29,816 bases of DNA, taken from positions 1 through 29,816 of IMG/VR virus record IMGVR_UViG_3300004782_000004. One strand, given 5' to 3'. This DNA comes from a virus. This document shows, one piece after another, positions 13,397 through 21,400 of the stretch. The first letter of the stretch is position 1, and every line of letters starts with the position of its first letter. The notes under the pieces are model-generated. The model was not told where the DNA came from, searched no databases, and saw only the letters and a list, made by a program, of their open reading frames with translations. Both the position numbers and the translations under genes were made by a program.

Positions 13397-14098
13397 ATGA
13401 GCACGAGCCAGGCGGCGGGCCGCCTCACCATGAAGCCGTTGCGGCTTCCGCTGCGGCCCGGCATCCGCACGGTTGCCGACGCCGTCGAGCACGGTCAGCG
13501 CTGGCGGCGGTGGCGTCCCACCATGTTCCTCGGCCGGCTGCAGCGCCAGGCGCTGGAGTGGCAGCGCTCCAACGCCGAGCACTTCGAGCGCAGCCTGGAC
13601 TCGATGCGCCGCTTCGAGCTCAACCCGGGACCGCTGGGCACCCTGTGGGGCGCCGTCCTGCGTCCGCAGGGGGAGGTCCTGGATCTCGGCCTGCTGTCCT
13701 GCCGGGTGGTGACCGACGCCGGCTCCGGCTACCTGATCGATTCACTGCAGGGACTCGTCGAGCCCGAGTTGCTGCGCTACCACGCCCTGGGCACCGGCAC
13801 CACGTCCGAGTCGGCGAGCCAGACCGCCCTGACCACCGAGCTCACCACCCAGTACACCCCGGCGAACACCCGGGCGACCGGCTCCCAGGGCGAGCTCGCG
13901 GGTGACCCGAAGACCTACGAGACCATCGGCACCAACACGGTCTCGGCCACGGTGGCGGTCACCGAGCACGGCGTGTTCTCGCAGGCGGCGGCCGGCGGCG
14001 GCACGTTGCTGGACCGTAGCGTGTTCTCCGTGGTGAACCTGAACTCCCTCGAGTCGTTCGCCACGACCTACCGGTACACCCTGCCGTCCGGCGGGTAA
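13397..14098 (+). CDS. Phage structural protein, 233 aa (possible head fibre or appendage)
   Basis: The N-terminal third is basic and helical (HGQRWRRWRPTMFLGRLQRQ). The rest is a beta-rich domain with ELLRYHALGTGTTSESASQT, TTQYTPANTRATGSQGEL, TVAVTEHGVFSQAAAGGG and LLDRSVFSVVNL. This ordered set of motifs recurs in virion proteins of many phages and usually has no assigned role. No enzyme motif is seen. GGGAGAA precedes ATG 13397. Since it lies among head-connector genes, a head appendage or neck-associated protein is the most economical guess. Confidence 0.65.
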   Translation: MSTSQAAGRLTMKPLRLPLRPGIRTVADAVEHGQRWRRWRPTMFLGRLQRQALEWQRSNAEHFERSLDSMRRFELNPGPLGTLWGAVLRPQGEVLDLGLLSCRVVTDAGSGYLIDSLQGLVEPELLRYHALGTGTTSESASQTALTTELTTQYTPANTRATGSQGELAGDPKTYETIGTNTVSATVAVTEHGVFSQAAAGGGTLLDRSVFSVVNLNSLESFATTYRYTLPSGG

Positions 14099-14102
14099 CC
14101 CG

Positions 14103-15137
14103 GTGGCCACCTACGCCTTCGACACGTACACGGGGGCCGACGGGACGCCGTGGTCGACGGGGATCTGGATCGCCGGGAACTCCACCTCCGGGTCCTCGGC
14201 CACCCTGTCCGGCAACCAGGGCCGCCTGGACGCCGGCAGTGTCACCGGGTACGAGGGCAAGTGCGCCCGTCGCCTGACCGGAGTCTCCGTGGTCGAGGCC
14301 CGGGTGCGGACGCGGGTCGCATTCCGGTTCTCGGTCGACGGGGCATTCCGGATCTACCTGCGTGCCGACGACGCTCTGGACCACCAGACCGGCTACGTGA
14401 TCATCCTGGATCGCGCGACCCAATCGGTCGGCATGTCCCGTCTGGTCAACTACAGCGCGACACCGATCGGCGGTGGGTCCAAGCCGTACGCGATCGCCCA
14501 GGACGTCGCACACGAGGTCGACTTCCAGGCGCTGGGCAGCCAGATCAAGTTGTGGGTGTGGCCGGTCGGCGACGCCAAGCCGACGTCGCCGACGATCTCC
14601 GCGATCGACACCGCCGTCACCGCGCCGGGGGCGATCGGCCTGCTGGCCGTCGGCGGCGGCTCGGGTGGGTTCAAGGTCGACGTCGATGACTTCGTTGCCA
14701 CCGATGGCCAGGGCGAGTTGCTCGTCACCGGCGCGTCGAGCGCCACCGGTTCGCTGCTGCGCCAGCCACGCCGACGCTTCGCCGGGTCGGCCACCGGTGG
14801 CGGACTGCTGTTCGGCACCAAGGTCGTCCTGCGAGTCTTCTCCAGCAGCACCGTCGCCAGCGGCACGTTCGTCCTGGCGCGGTTGCGCGCATTCGCCGGC
14901 ACCACCACCGCCGCCGGCACGGTGCTGCGCCAGCCCCAGCGCATCATGGCCGGATCGTCGAGCGCCACCGGCCTGATCCGCCGGGGCTTCCTGCGCGTGC
15001 TCACCGGGTCGGCGAGCGCCACCGGAGCCCTGGTCAGCGACTTCCTGGGTCGCGTCGTCGGTGAATCGGCGACCGTGAAGATGACGGTCAGCGCCCTATC
15101 GTGGGTCCGTATCACCGTGCGCCGGTGGACCAGCTGA
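14103..15137 (+). CDS. Structural protein with LamG-like domain and C-terminal tandem repeats
   Basis: Residues 1-200 read as one jelly-roll/LamG-like domain: FDTYTGADGTPWSTGIWIAG at the start, strands such as VVEARVRTRVAFRFSVDG, and a final GFKVDVDDFVATDG. Such domains often bind sugars in virion appendages. Residues 208-325 are six imperfect repeats of about 19 residues, each with [ST]-[AST]-x-A-[TS]-G followed by a basic, hydrophobic strand (for example SSATGSLLRQPRRRFAG and SSATGLIRRGFLRVLTG). The repeats suggest an extended beta stalk or solenoid. GTG 14103 is just four bases after the previous stop. Its role, such as a head fibre binding cell-wall glycan, is inferred. Confidence 0.68.
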   Translation: MATYAFDTYTGADGTPWSTGIWIAGNSTSGSSATLSGNQGRLDAGSVTGYEGKCARRLTGVSVVEARVRTRVAFRFSVDGAFRIYLRADDALDHQTGYVIILDRATQSVGMSRLVNYSATPIGGGSKPYAIAQDVAHEVDFQALGSQIKLWVWPVGDAKPTSPTISAIDTAVTAPGAIGLLAVGGGSGGFKVDVDDFVATDGQGELLVTGASSATGSLLRQPRRRFAGSATGGGLLFGTKVVLRVFSSSTVASGTFVLARLRAFAGTTTAAGTVLRQPQRIMAGSSSATGLIRRGFLRVLTGSASATGALVSDFLGRVVGESATVKMTVSALSWVRITVRRWTS

Positions 15138-15147
15138 GGAGGCTCGC

Positions 15148-15450
15148 GTGCTCACCCCCGTCCAGGCCGACGCGCGGGACATCATCGTCGGTCAGCCGCT
15201 CAAGGTGGGTGCGGAGTTCCGGGTCGAGGGGGAACCCAAGGACCCGACCGTCCTGTATTTTCACGCCAAGTCGCCATCGGGAGTCAGGAGCACGCGGGCG
15301 AAGGTCGACCTGCTGAGCGCCGAGGTCGGCTATTGGTACACGGTGGTCGTCGCCGACGAGCCGGGGTGGTGGGCCTTCCGGTTCGAGGGGTCAGGCGTCG
15401 CCGACGGGGTACAGGAGATCGAGGTCTACGTCCGTCCGTCCGCATTCTGA
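15148..15450 (+). CDS. Small beta-sandwich virion protein, 100 aa
   Basis: The protein reads as a single Ig-like or beta-sandwich domain: VGQPLKVGAEFRVEGEPKDP, LYFHAKSPSG, YWYTVVVADEPGWWAFRFEG and a final IEVYVRPS. The pattern (PLKV, then VLYFHAKSPSG, then GWWAFRFEG) is common in small phage structural proteins with no known function. GAGGAGG lies just before GTG 15148. It may decorate the head or help the neighbouring repeat protein attach; nothing decides this. Confidence 0.65.
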   Translation: MLTPVQADARDIIVGQPLKVGAEFRVEGEPKDPTVLYFHAKSPSGVRSTRAKVDLLSAEVGYWYTVVVADEPGWWAFRFEGSGVADGVQEIEVYVRPSAF

Positions 15451-15460
15451 GGAGTGAATC

Positions 15461-15625
15461 GTGTCCAAGTCGGAAGCCCCCCGTGAGGAAGCGCAGCCGG
15501 AGGACGTGGAGCCGCAGCAGGAGATCGTGGAGGCGGCCCCCGTCGAGCGGCCCTACCTCGACGCGATCACCCCTGAGCACCGAGCCGTCCTCGAGGAGGC
15601 CGGCCAGCTTCCCCAGGAGGAGTGA
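15461..15625 (+). CDS. Very small acidic protein, 54 aa
   Basis: This short gene is supported by a strong Shine-Dalgarno (GAGGAG) before GTG 15461, tight packing between neighbours, and a stop three bases before the next GTG. The protein is dominated by Glu, Pro and Gln (EEAQPEDVEPQQEIVEAAPV), then YLDAITPEHRAVLEEAGQLP, a short amphipathic helix. It is probably mostly disordered. The function is unknown; a small assembly factor is possible. Confidence 0.6.
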   Translation: MSKSEAPREEAQPEDVEPQQEIVEAAPVERPYLDAITPEHRAVLEEAGQLPQEE

Positions 15626-15628
15626 GCC

Positions 15629-16027
15629 GTGCCCGACGCCCGCAAGCTCGTGGCGATCGGGCGTCGGTTGATCGCGTCCACGCTCCTGGACGAGGCGATC
15701 ATCGGTGACCGCACGCTGGTCTCCGACGGCTACGGGGGGTGGACCGAAGCCTGGGCCGATCGGGCCTCGGCCACTCCGAGCCGCTACGTGTCGCGGCAGA
15801 TGGGGATCCAGACCGACGCCGATCCCCGCGTCGGCGCCGGCGAGTTCGGCTCGCCCGAGGGGATCGCGGTGCTCCTGCCGGTCGGGACCGACGTCGCCGA
15901 GGGGGACCGGATCACCGACCCGGCGACCGGCAGACGCTGGATCGTCACGGCCGAGCGGACCCCCCTGTCCCAGCTGCAGACGGTGCTGCGGGTGATCGTG
16001 CGGGAGATGGACACCGGTTCGCCATGA
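15629..16027 (+). CDS. Head closure / head-tail joining protein
   Basis: This 132-aa protein probably forms the stopper ring beneath the adaptor. It has an N-terminal helix (LVAIGRRLIASTLLDEAI), then a small beta barrel with DRTLVSDGYGGWTEAWADRA, IAVLLPVGTDVAEGDRITDP and GRRWIVTAERTPLSQ. The DRI-x-DPATGRRW turn is typical of SPP1 gp16/HK97 gp7-type closure proteins. GGAGGAG lies before GTG 15629, and its stop overlaps the next ATG (ATGA). Order with the next two genes (completion, terminator) supports the call. Confidence 0.75.
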   Translation: MPDARKLVAIGRRLIASTLLDEAIIGDRTLVSDGYGGWTEAWADRASATPSRYVSRQMGIQTDADPRVGAGEFGSPEGIAVLLPVGTDVAEGDRITDPATGRRWIVTAERTPLSQLQTVLRVIVREMDTGSP

Positions 16028-16404
16028 GCATCGGTTGGCGGGTGATCCGCAACGACTTCCCCAAGGTGATCGCCGGCATGCGGCGCGAGCTTCCGCTCGG
16101 CGTCGAGGCGACCGGGACCGAGATGGTGGAGCACCTGATCCCGATCCTCTGGATCGACACCGGCGTACTGCGGAGCACCGCCGAGGTCTACAAGGAGGGT
16201 GGTCTGCGCGTATCGGTCGGGGTGGGTCTCAACCCGGCACGCTCCGGACACGGTGCGCGGGCGCACGGTTTCTACGCCGCCTACCAGGAGTTCGGCACGT
16301 CCAGGCAGCGTGCCCGGCCCATCGTCGGCCCGACTGCGATGCTGTTCGAGACCCGCTACGCCCAGCGGATGGCCGAGGCAGTCAGGAAGGCGTGCAGCGT
16401 ATGA
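16024..16404 (+). CDS. Tail completion / HK97 gp10-like protein
   Basis: The 126-aa protein begins with a helical segment (NDFPKVIAGMRRELPLGV, ATGTEMVEHLIPILWIDTGV) and ends with the characteristic HGFYAAYQEFGTSRQRARPI followed by MLFETRYAQRMAEAVRK. The Y-x-EFGTSR-x-RARP stretch is the signature of HK97 gp10-family proteins that act at the head-tail junction. It overlaps both neighbours by four bases (ATGA), as is usual for these neck genes. Confidence 0.85.
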   Translation: MSIGWRVIRNDFPKVIAGMRRELPLGVEATGTEMVEHLIPILWIDTGVLRSTAEVYKEGGLRVSVGVGLNPARSGHGARAHGFYAAYQEFGTSRQRARPIVGPTAMLFETRYAQRMAEAVRKACSV

Positions 16405-16823
16405 GCACCGGGATCGAGGTCGTCGATGTCGTCGACCGCTGGCTGCAGGAGACCCTGTCCGGCGACGCCACGCTCAGCGCAATGGTCGGGGGTCGGATCA
16501 CCGGTGACGAGTACCCGGCCGAATGGGCGAACCCGCTGGTCCACTTCGACATGTCCTCGACCCGCGACATCATCGGCGTCGGCTACCAGCGGGTGGCCGT
16601 CCATGCCGTGTACCTGGTCAAGGTGATCGGGGAGAGCTCGAGCTACGCACCGCTGCGCCCGATCGCTTCGAGGATCGACACCCTGCTGCAGCAGACGCAG
16701 GCCACCGCGGCCTATGGTTCGGTCACCTGCGTGCGCGAGTCGGTGGTCCGCTACGGGGAGGCACTCAACGGCGTGCGGTACAGACACCTCGGCGGGATGT
16801 ACCGCATCTTCGCGACGACATAG
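16401..16823 (+). CDS. Tail terminator protein
   Basis: The 140-aa protein starts with VVDVVDRWLQETLSGDATLS, then AEWANPLVHFDMSSTRDIIG, VAVHAVYLVKVIGESSSYAP, a helix with IASRIDTLLQQTQA, and a closing YRHLGGMYRIFA. This is the usual plan of phage tail terminator (lambda gpU/SPP1 gp17-like) proteins, which cap the finished tail tube and allow head joining. The position immediately before the tail tube gene agrees. ATG 16401 overlaps the previous stop (ATGA). Confidence 0.78.
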   Translation: MSTGIEVVDVVDRWLQETLSGDATLSAMVGGRITGDEYPAEWANPLVHFDMSSTRDIIGVGYQRVAVHAVYLVKVIGESSSYAPLRPIASRIDTLLQQTQATAAYGSVTCVRESVVRYGEALNGVRYRHLGGMYRIFATT

Positions 16824-16883
16824 CCGGTCACCCCCGGGCTAGCCTGACGCGCGAGAGCCTGACCGCGCGACGAGGAGACCCCG

Positions 16884-17885
16884 GTGCCCGAGCGTAGTTC
16901 CATGACCCAGGGTGTATTCCTGGGCGTCGAGTCGACTCCGGGCCCCGCGGTCACCGCGACCCGCAAGCTCGGCTCCGTCGGGTTCTCCCCCGGCGTCAAG
17001 GCCGAGTTCACCGAGCAGCGCCCGATGGGTCAGAAGTGGCTCAACGCCGCCCTGCTCGGCAAGGAGTGGAGCGAGTCCGCGATCGAGGGGGCGCCCTGCT
17101 ACACCGAGCTCCCCTACGTCTTCGCCTCGCTGCTGTCCGCCCCGACGATCACCCCGATCACCGATGGCGTCACTCCGACCGGCGGCTCGACCTGGGTGTT
17201 CACGTCCAACTCGAGCGGCGACGACGCCCCGAAGACCTACACCGTGGAGCAAGGCTCGTCGGTGCGCGCCCACCGCGCCGCCAACGTCATCATCAACGAG
17301 CTCACGATGGCGTTCTCCCGCGAGGAGGTCACCCTCGAGGGAGCGGCACTCGGTCAGGCCATCGAGGACGGCATCACGTTGTCCGGCTCCCCGACGATGC
17401 TGCCGCAGGTGATGGCCCTACCCAAGCACTTCTCGGTCTACCTGGACACCACCGCGGCGGGGCTCGGCACGACGAAGTTGACCCGGGTGCTCTCCGGGGA
17501 GATCGGCATCTCCGACCGGTACGGCCCGCTGTGGGTGGTCGACGCGGCCAAGCCGTCGTTCGTGACCACGATCGAGACCGCGCCGACCGGCTCGGCGAAG
17601 CTGCTCATGGAGGCCGACGCGCAGGGCATGGCCCCCTTGGTTCAGATGCGCGGCGCCACCACGAAGTTCCTGCGGATCGAGGCCGTCGGCCAGAACATCT
17701 ACACCGGCGGGGTGACGGTGGACCACCGGCTGCGCTGGGACGCCGCGGTCCAGGTGAACGAGCCGAGCGAGTTCTCCGACGAGGACGGCGTCTACGCGAT
17801 GGAGTGGGGTTTCTCGTTCGTCCACGACCCGACCTGGGGCAAGGCCGTCTCGGTCGAGGTCGTCACCACGACGTCAGCGCTCTAG
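16884..17885 (+). CDS. Major tail tube protein
   Basis: This 333-aa protein should polymerise into the tail tube. It begins TQGVFLGVESTPGPAVTATR, a common tube-protein start, and continues with a beta-rich body: DGVTPTGGSTWVFTSNSSGD, KTYTVEQGS, VIINELTMAFSREEVTLEGA, TKLTRVLSGEIGISDR, FLRIEAVGQNIYTGG and AMEWGFSFVHDPTWGKAV. It is longer than a minimal 150-200 aa tube protein, so an additional surface domain may be present. GTG 16884 is preceded by GAGGAG. The 60-base gap upstream holds TAGCCT (16840-16845), a possible -10 box, without a clear -35. Confidence 0.85.
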   Translation: MPERSSMTQGVFLGVESTPGPAVTATRKLGSVGFSPGVKAEFTEQRPMGQKWLNAALLGKEWSESAIEGAPCYTELPYVFASLLSAPTITPITDGVTPTGGSTWVFTSNSSGDDAPKTYTVEQGSSVRAHRAANVIINELTMAFSREEVTLEGAALGQAIEDGITLSGSPTMLPQVMALPKHFSVYLDTTAAGLGTTKLTRVLSGEIGISDRYGPLWVVDAAKPSFVTTIETAPTGSAKLLMEADAQGMAPLVQMRGATTKFLRIEAVGQNIYTGGVTVDHRLRWDAAVQVNEPSEFSDEDGVYAMEWGFSFVHDPTWGKAVSVEVVTTTSAL

Positions 17886-17891
17886 TAACCT
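17886..17891 (+). promoter_or_regulatory. Leaderless -10 box (TAACCT) before the tail chaperone gene
   Basis: TAACCT overlaps the end of the tail tube gene and ends six bases before GTG 17898, with no Shine-Dalgarno between. The -35 area (GTCACC, 18-base spacer) is only partly like TTGACA. The geometry equals that of the 8518/8573 promoters. Confidence 0.42.
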
Positions 17892-17897
17892 GCGCAC

Positions 17898-18218
17898 GTG
17901 AAGCTCAGGGAAGCACTCGGCGCTGCGAAACCCCTCGACATCAAGATCGGTGACGGCGTCCTGCACGTCACCTACGTGCCGGCCGAGTACACCGCGGCCG
18001 AGCTCGAGGAGATCGTCGCTGGCGACGCCACCGCGAAGATCGTTTCGATCGTGAACCTGGTCTGCCAGCACATCAAGGCGTGGGACCTGGAGTACAACGA
18101 CCGCGACGAGGTGATCCCGCTCGACCCGGACGTGGTCCGCGTCGAAGTCCCCGTCACGATCCTGACCACCGTACTCAAGGCAGTGCAGAAGGAGACACAA
18201 CCCGACCCGGAAGCGTGA
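17898..18218 (+). CDS. Tail assembly chaperone, G-like first frame
   Basis: This 106-aa protein is the upstream half of the usual tail chaperone pair (lambda G/T arrangement) between tail tube and tape measure. It contains VLHVTYVPAEYTAAELEEIV, VNLVCQHIKAWDLEYNDRDE, IPLDPDVVRVEVPVTILTTV and ends in QKETQPDPEA. The IKAWDL and IPLDPDVVRVEVP segments are typical of this family. These proteins coat the tape measure during assembly and are absent from the virion. GTG 17898 is used with no Shine-Dalgarno; a leaderless -10 box sits just upstream. The stop overlaps the next start as GTGA. Confidence 0.82.
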   Translation: MKLREALGAAKPLDIKIGDGVLHVTYVPAEYTAAELEEIVAGDATAKIVSIVNLVCQHIKAWDLEYNDRDEVIPLDPDVVRVEVPVTILTTVLKAVQKETQPDPEA

Positions 18219-18418
18219 AGCTCCTCAAGCGCTACCTCGTCACGGACGGGCGCATTGGGGAGTTGCCCCACTGGTATCGGATCATCAACGCCGCTCGCTA
18301 CCTCCGGGTCGCGCCCTGGGAGCTCGCGCAGCGATCGGCCTTCTGGCTGCACGCGGCCGAATCAGCGCAGGCAGCCGAGGCAGCCGCCCAGAATAGGCGC
18401 CAACGCAAGGTCGGGTGA
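18215..18418 (+). CDS. Tail assembly chaperone, T-like second frame
   Basis: The 67-aa product is ELPHWYRIINAARYLRVAPW, then WELAQRSAFWLHAAESAQAA and a basic end. The YLRVAPWELAQRSAFW motif is the standard C-terminal part of the chaperone family. It lies in the -1 frame relative to the previous gene and that frame is open well upstream, so in related phages it would be made as a G-T fusion by -1 frameshifting. I find no canonical X-XXY-YYZ slippery heptamer in the last 40 bases of the first gene. Independent starting at GTG 18215 (GTGA coupling) is therefore equally possible. Confidence 0.78.
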   Translation: MKLLKRYLVTDGRIGELPHWYRIINAARYLRVAPWELAQRSAFWLHAAESAQAAEAAAQNRRQRKVG

Positions 18419-18439
18419 GATGTTCCGAGGGAGGCGGTC

Positions 18440-21400
18440 ATGGCTAAGGTCGCCGAGCTCTCGGTCGACATCGACGCCGATGATCGCGCCACCCCGAAGA
18501 TCGTTGCAGTCGATGCTCTGATCAAGCGGCTCGGCGGCGAGGACATCCAGCTGATCATCGAGGCCGCGATCGCCAAGGCGCTGGGCGACCTCAAGGCCGT
18601 CGAGGACGTGGTCGACAAGCTCGACGGGCGGACGGCCGACGTCGAGGTCGATGCCCAGACCGCCTCGGCCGAGGCATCGGTGGCCGGGTTGCAGGCACTG
18701 CTCGACTCGCTGCGCGACCAGGTGATCAACCTCGGCGTCGATGTCGACGACAGCGCGCTGACCTCGCTGCGCAGTCAGATCGACGCCCTGAACCCGACGG
18801 TCGACGTCGATGCCGACGTCGCCGCGGCCATGGCGAAGATCGCCGAGATCCGCGCCGCGATCCAGGCGATCGTCAACGACCCCAGCATCGACCTCGACCT
18901 GGACACCGGCGCCGCCCTGGCCGACCTCGCCGTCTTCGAGGCGATGCTCGACGCCGCCACCCGCGACCGCGAGGTCAACGTCAGGATCGACACCTCGGGT
19001 CTGCCATCCCTGGACCAGCTGGCATCCTCGGCCACCCGCGCCTCCGGCCAGGTCCGCGGCGTGACGGCCGCCGTCCTGGCTCTCGGTCCCGCTCTGGTGC
19101 CGATCGCCGCGGTGGCCGCGGTCGGCTTCGGCGCGCTCGGCGCTTCCGTGCTCGCGGCCACCGCCGGCGTCGTGGCCTTCGGTGCGGTGACCTACGGCGT
19201 CTACGCCCCGGTGGTCGATGCGCTCAAGAAGATGCAGACCCAGCAGGAGGCCTACAACCGCGCGGTGACCGACAAGCAGCGCGAGACGGCCCTGGCCAAG
19301 GAGAAGGCCATCTGGGACAGCCTGACCCCGGCTCAGCAGCGAGCCGCGGCCGGGATCAAGGAGGTCACGGACGCCTGGAACGCCCTGGTCGCGGCGATGA
19401 GCAACGACGTGCTGAACGTGACCGGCCGAGCGCTGTCGATGGTCGCCGACGCGCTCCCCGCGTTGACGCCGATGCTGCGCTCGATGGGCGTGGCGTTCGA
19501 CGGCCTGCTGACCTCACTGGAACGCAACGTCGCCAGCCCGTTCTGGCAGCAGTTCCTGACCAGGATGAGCGAGCTGGCCGGCCCGATGACGGCCAGCCTG
19601 ATCCGCTCGTTCGGCAACATCGTCACCGGGATCGCGGGGATCCTGAACGCGTTCATCCCGATGTCGCAGGAGATTACCTTCGGCCTGGAGGACCTCACCG
19701 CACGCTTCGCCGAGTGGGGCAGGCAACTCGCCGACTCCCCCGGGTTCCGGGCCTTCACCGACTACGTCCGCGAAGCATGGCCGATCGTCAAGGACGCGAT
19801 CCGGGCGGTCGCCGACGCCCTGGTCGAGCTCGTCCAGGCTGCCGCCCCGATCGGCGAGCAGATCCTCGGGGTCATCACCAGCGTCGCCGACGCGATCGCC
19901 AAGCTCGGTGACGAGCACCCCCGGTTGTTGCAGCTGGCGCTCGCCGCCACCGGCCTCGCGGTCGCCTTCCTGAACCTCCTCGGCCCGGTGGTCGCGATCA
20001 CCGCTTCGCTCGTGCGGTTCAAGGCTGGCGCCGAGGCCGTCGGGCTGATCTTCGAGCAGATCCTGGCCCGGGTCGGCCTGACCGTCGCCGGATTCGGACT
20101 CATCGCCGGGGCCATCGCCCTGGTCGTCGGCGCGTTCGTGCTGCTCTACCAGCAGTCGGCCACCTTCCGCGAGGCGATGGACGAGATCGCCCAGGCAGCC
20201 AAGGATGCGTTCGACAGGATCGAGAAGGACCTCGAGGAAGCGGTTCACGCGATCAGGCAGTTCATCGATGAGCAGACGGCGGACTGGAGGCGGTGGTGGG
20301 AGGAGAACCGTGACGTGCTCACTGCCGCCGCCGTCGACATCCGCGGCGTCGTCTCGGCCCTGGTCGGCTTCCTGCGCGATGAGTTCGGCGGGGCCTGGGA
20401 CGTCCTGACCGACGCCGTGCGGGTCGCCTGGGCCGCCATCACCGGCATCATCGACGGCGCCATGGACGTGATCCGCGGCATCATCCTGATCTGGGGCGGG
20501 GTCATCGCCGGTGACTGGTCCGCGGTGTGGGACGGCTTGGTCCAGGTGTTCAACGGATTCGTCAGCATGCTCACCGAGCCGTTCAAGCGGGTGTGGGAGG
20601 AGCTCAAGCAGATCCTCGACGAGGGCGGCATCGACCTCGAAGCCAAGTGGAGCGAGCTCTGGAACAACCTGAGCAACGTCGACATCGACTGGTCGGGGAT
20701 CCTCTCCGCGATCTGGAACGGCTTCCTGTCTGCACTCGGCTCCCTGGAAGGCCTCAACGCCGCGGTGGCCGATTGGTTCGCCGGCTTGTGGAGCACTGAC
20801 AACCTGAACATCGACATCAACTGGTCGGGGATCCTCGGGGCGATCGGTGGTGCGTTCGTCATCGCACTGCAAGGCCTGGAGAACTTGAACGCCGCGGTGG
20901 CCGACTGGTTCGCCGGCCTGTGGACGGGGCTGACCGGCATCCAGGTCGACTGGTCCGGGATCGTGGCGTCGGTCAAGAACGCGTTCAAGGCCGCCTGGAA
21001 CGCTGCGGACGACCTGGGCACCACGATCAACACCTGGTTGGCCAGCAAGTTCGCCAACATCGGCGGGGTCAGCGTCGACTGGTCCGGGATCGTGGCGTCG
21101 ATCAAGAACGCATTCAGGGCCGCCTGGAACGCTGCGGACGACCTGGGCACCACGATCAACGAGTGGCTGCGCAGCAAGTTCGCCAGCGTCGGCGTCAACA
21201 TCAACTGGTCCGGCATCATCGATCCGATCAAGAACGGGTTCAAGGCCGCTTGGAACGCCGCCGACGACTTCGGCACGATGGTCAACGAGTGGATCGGCAA
21301 GGGCACCACGAAGGCGCTCGAGGCGATGGACAAGTTCGGTACCGCCATCAACGAACGCCTGAGCAGGTTGTTCGGCGGCGGGGGGAGCGGCTCGTCCAGC

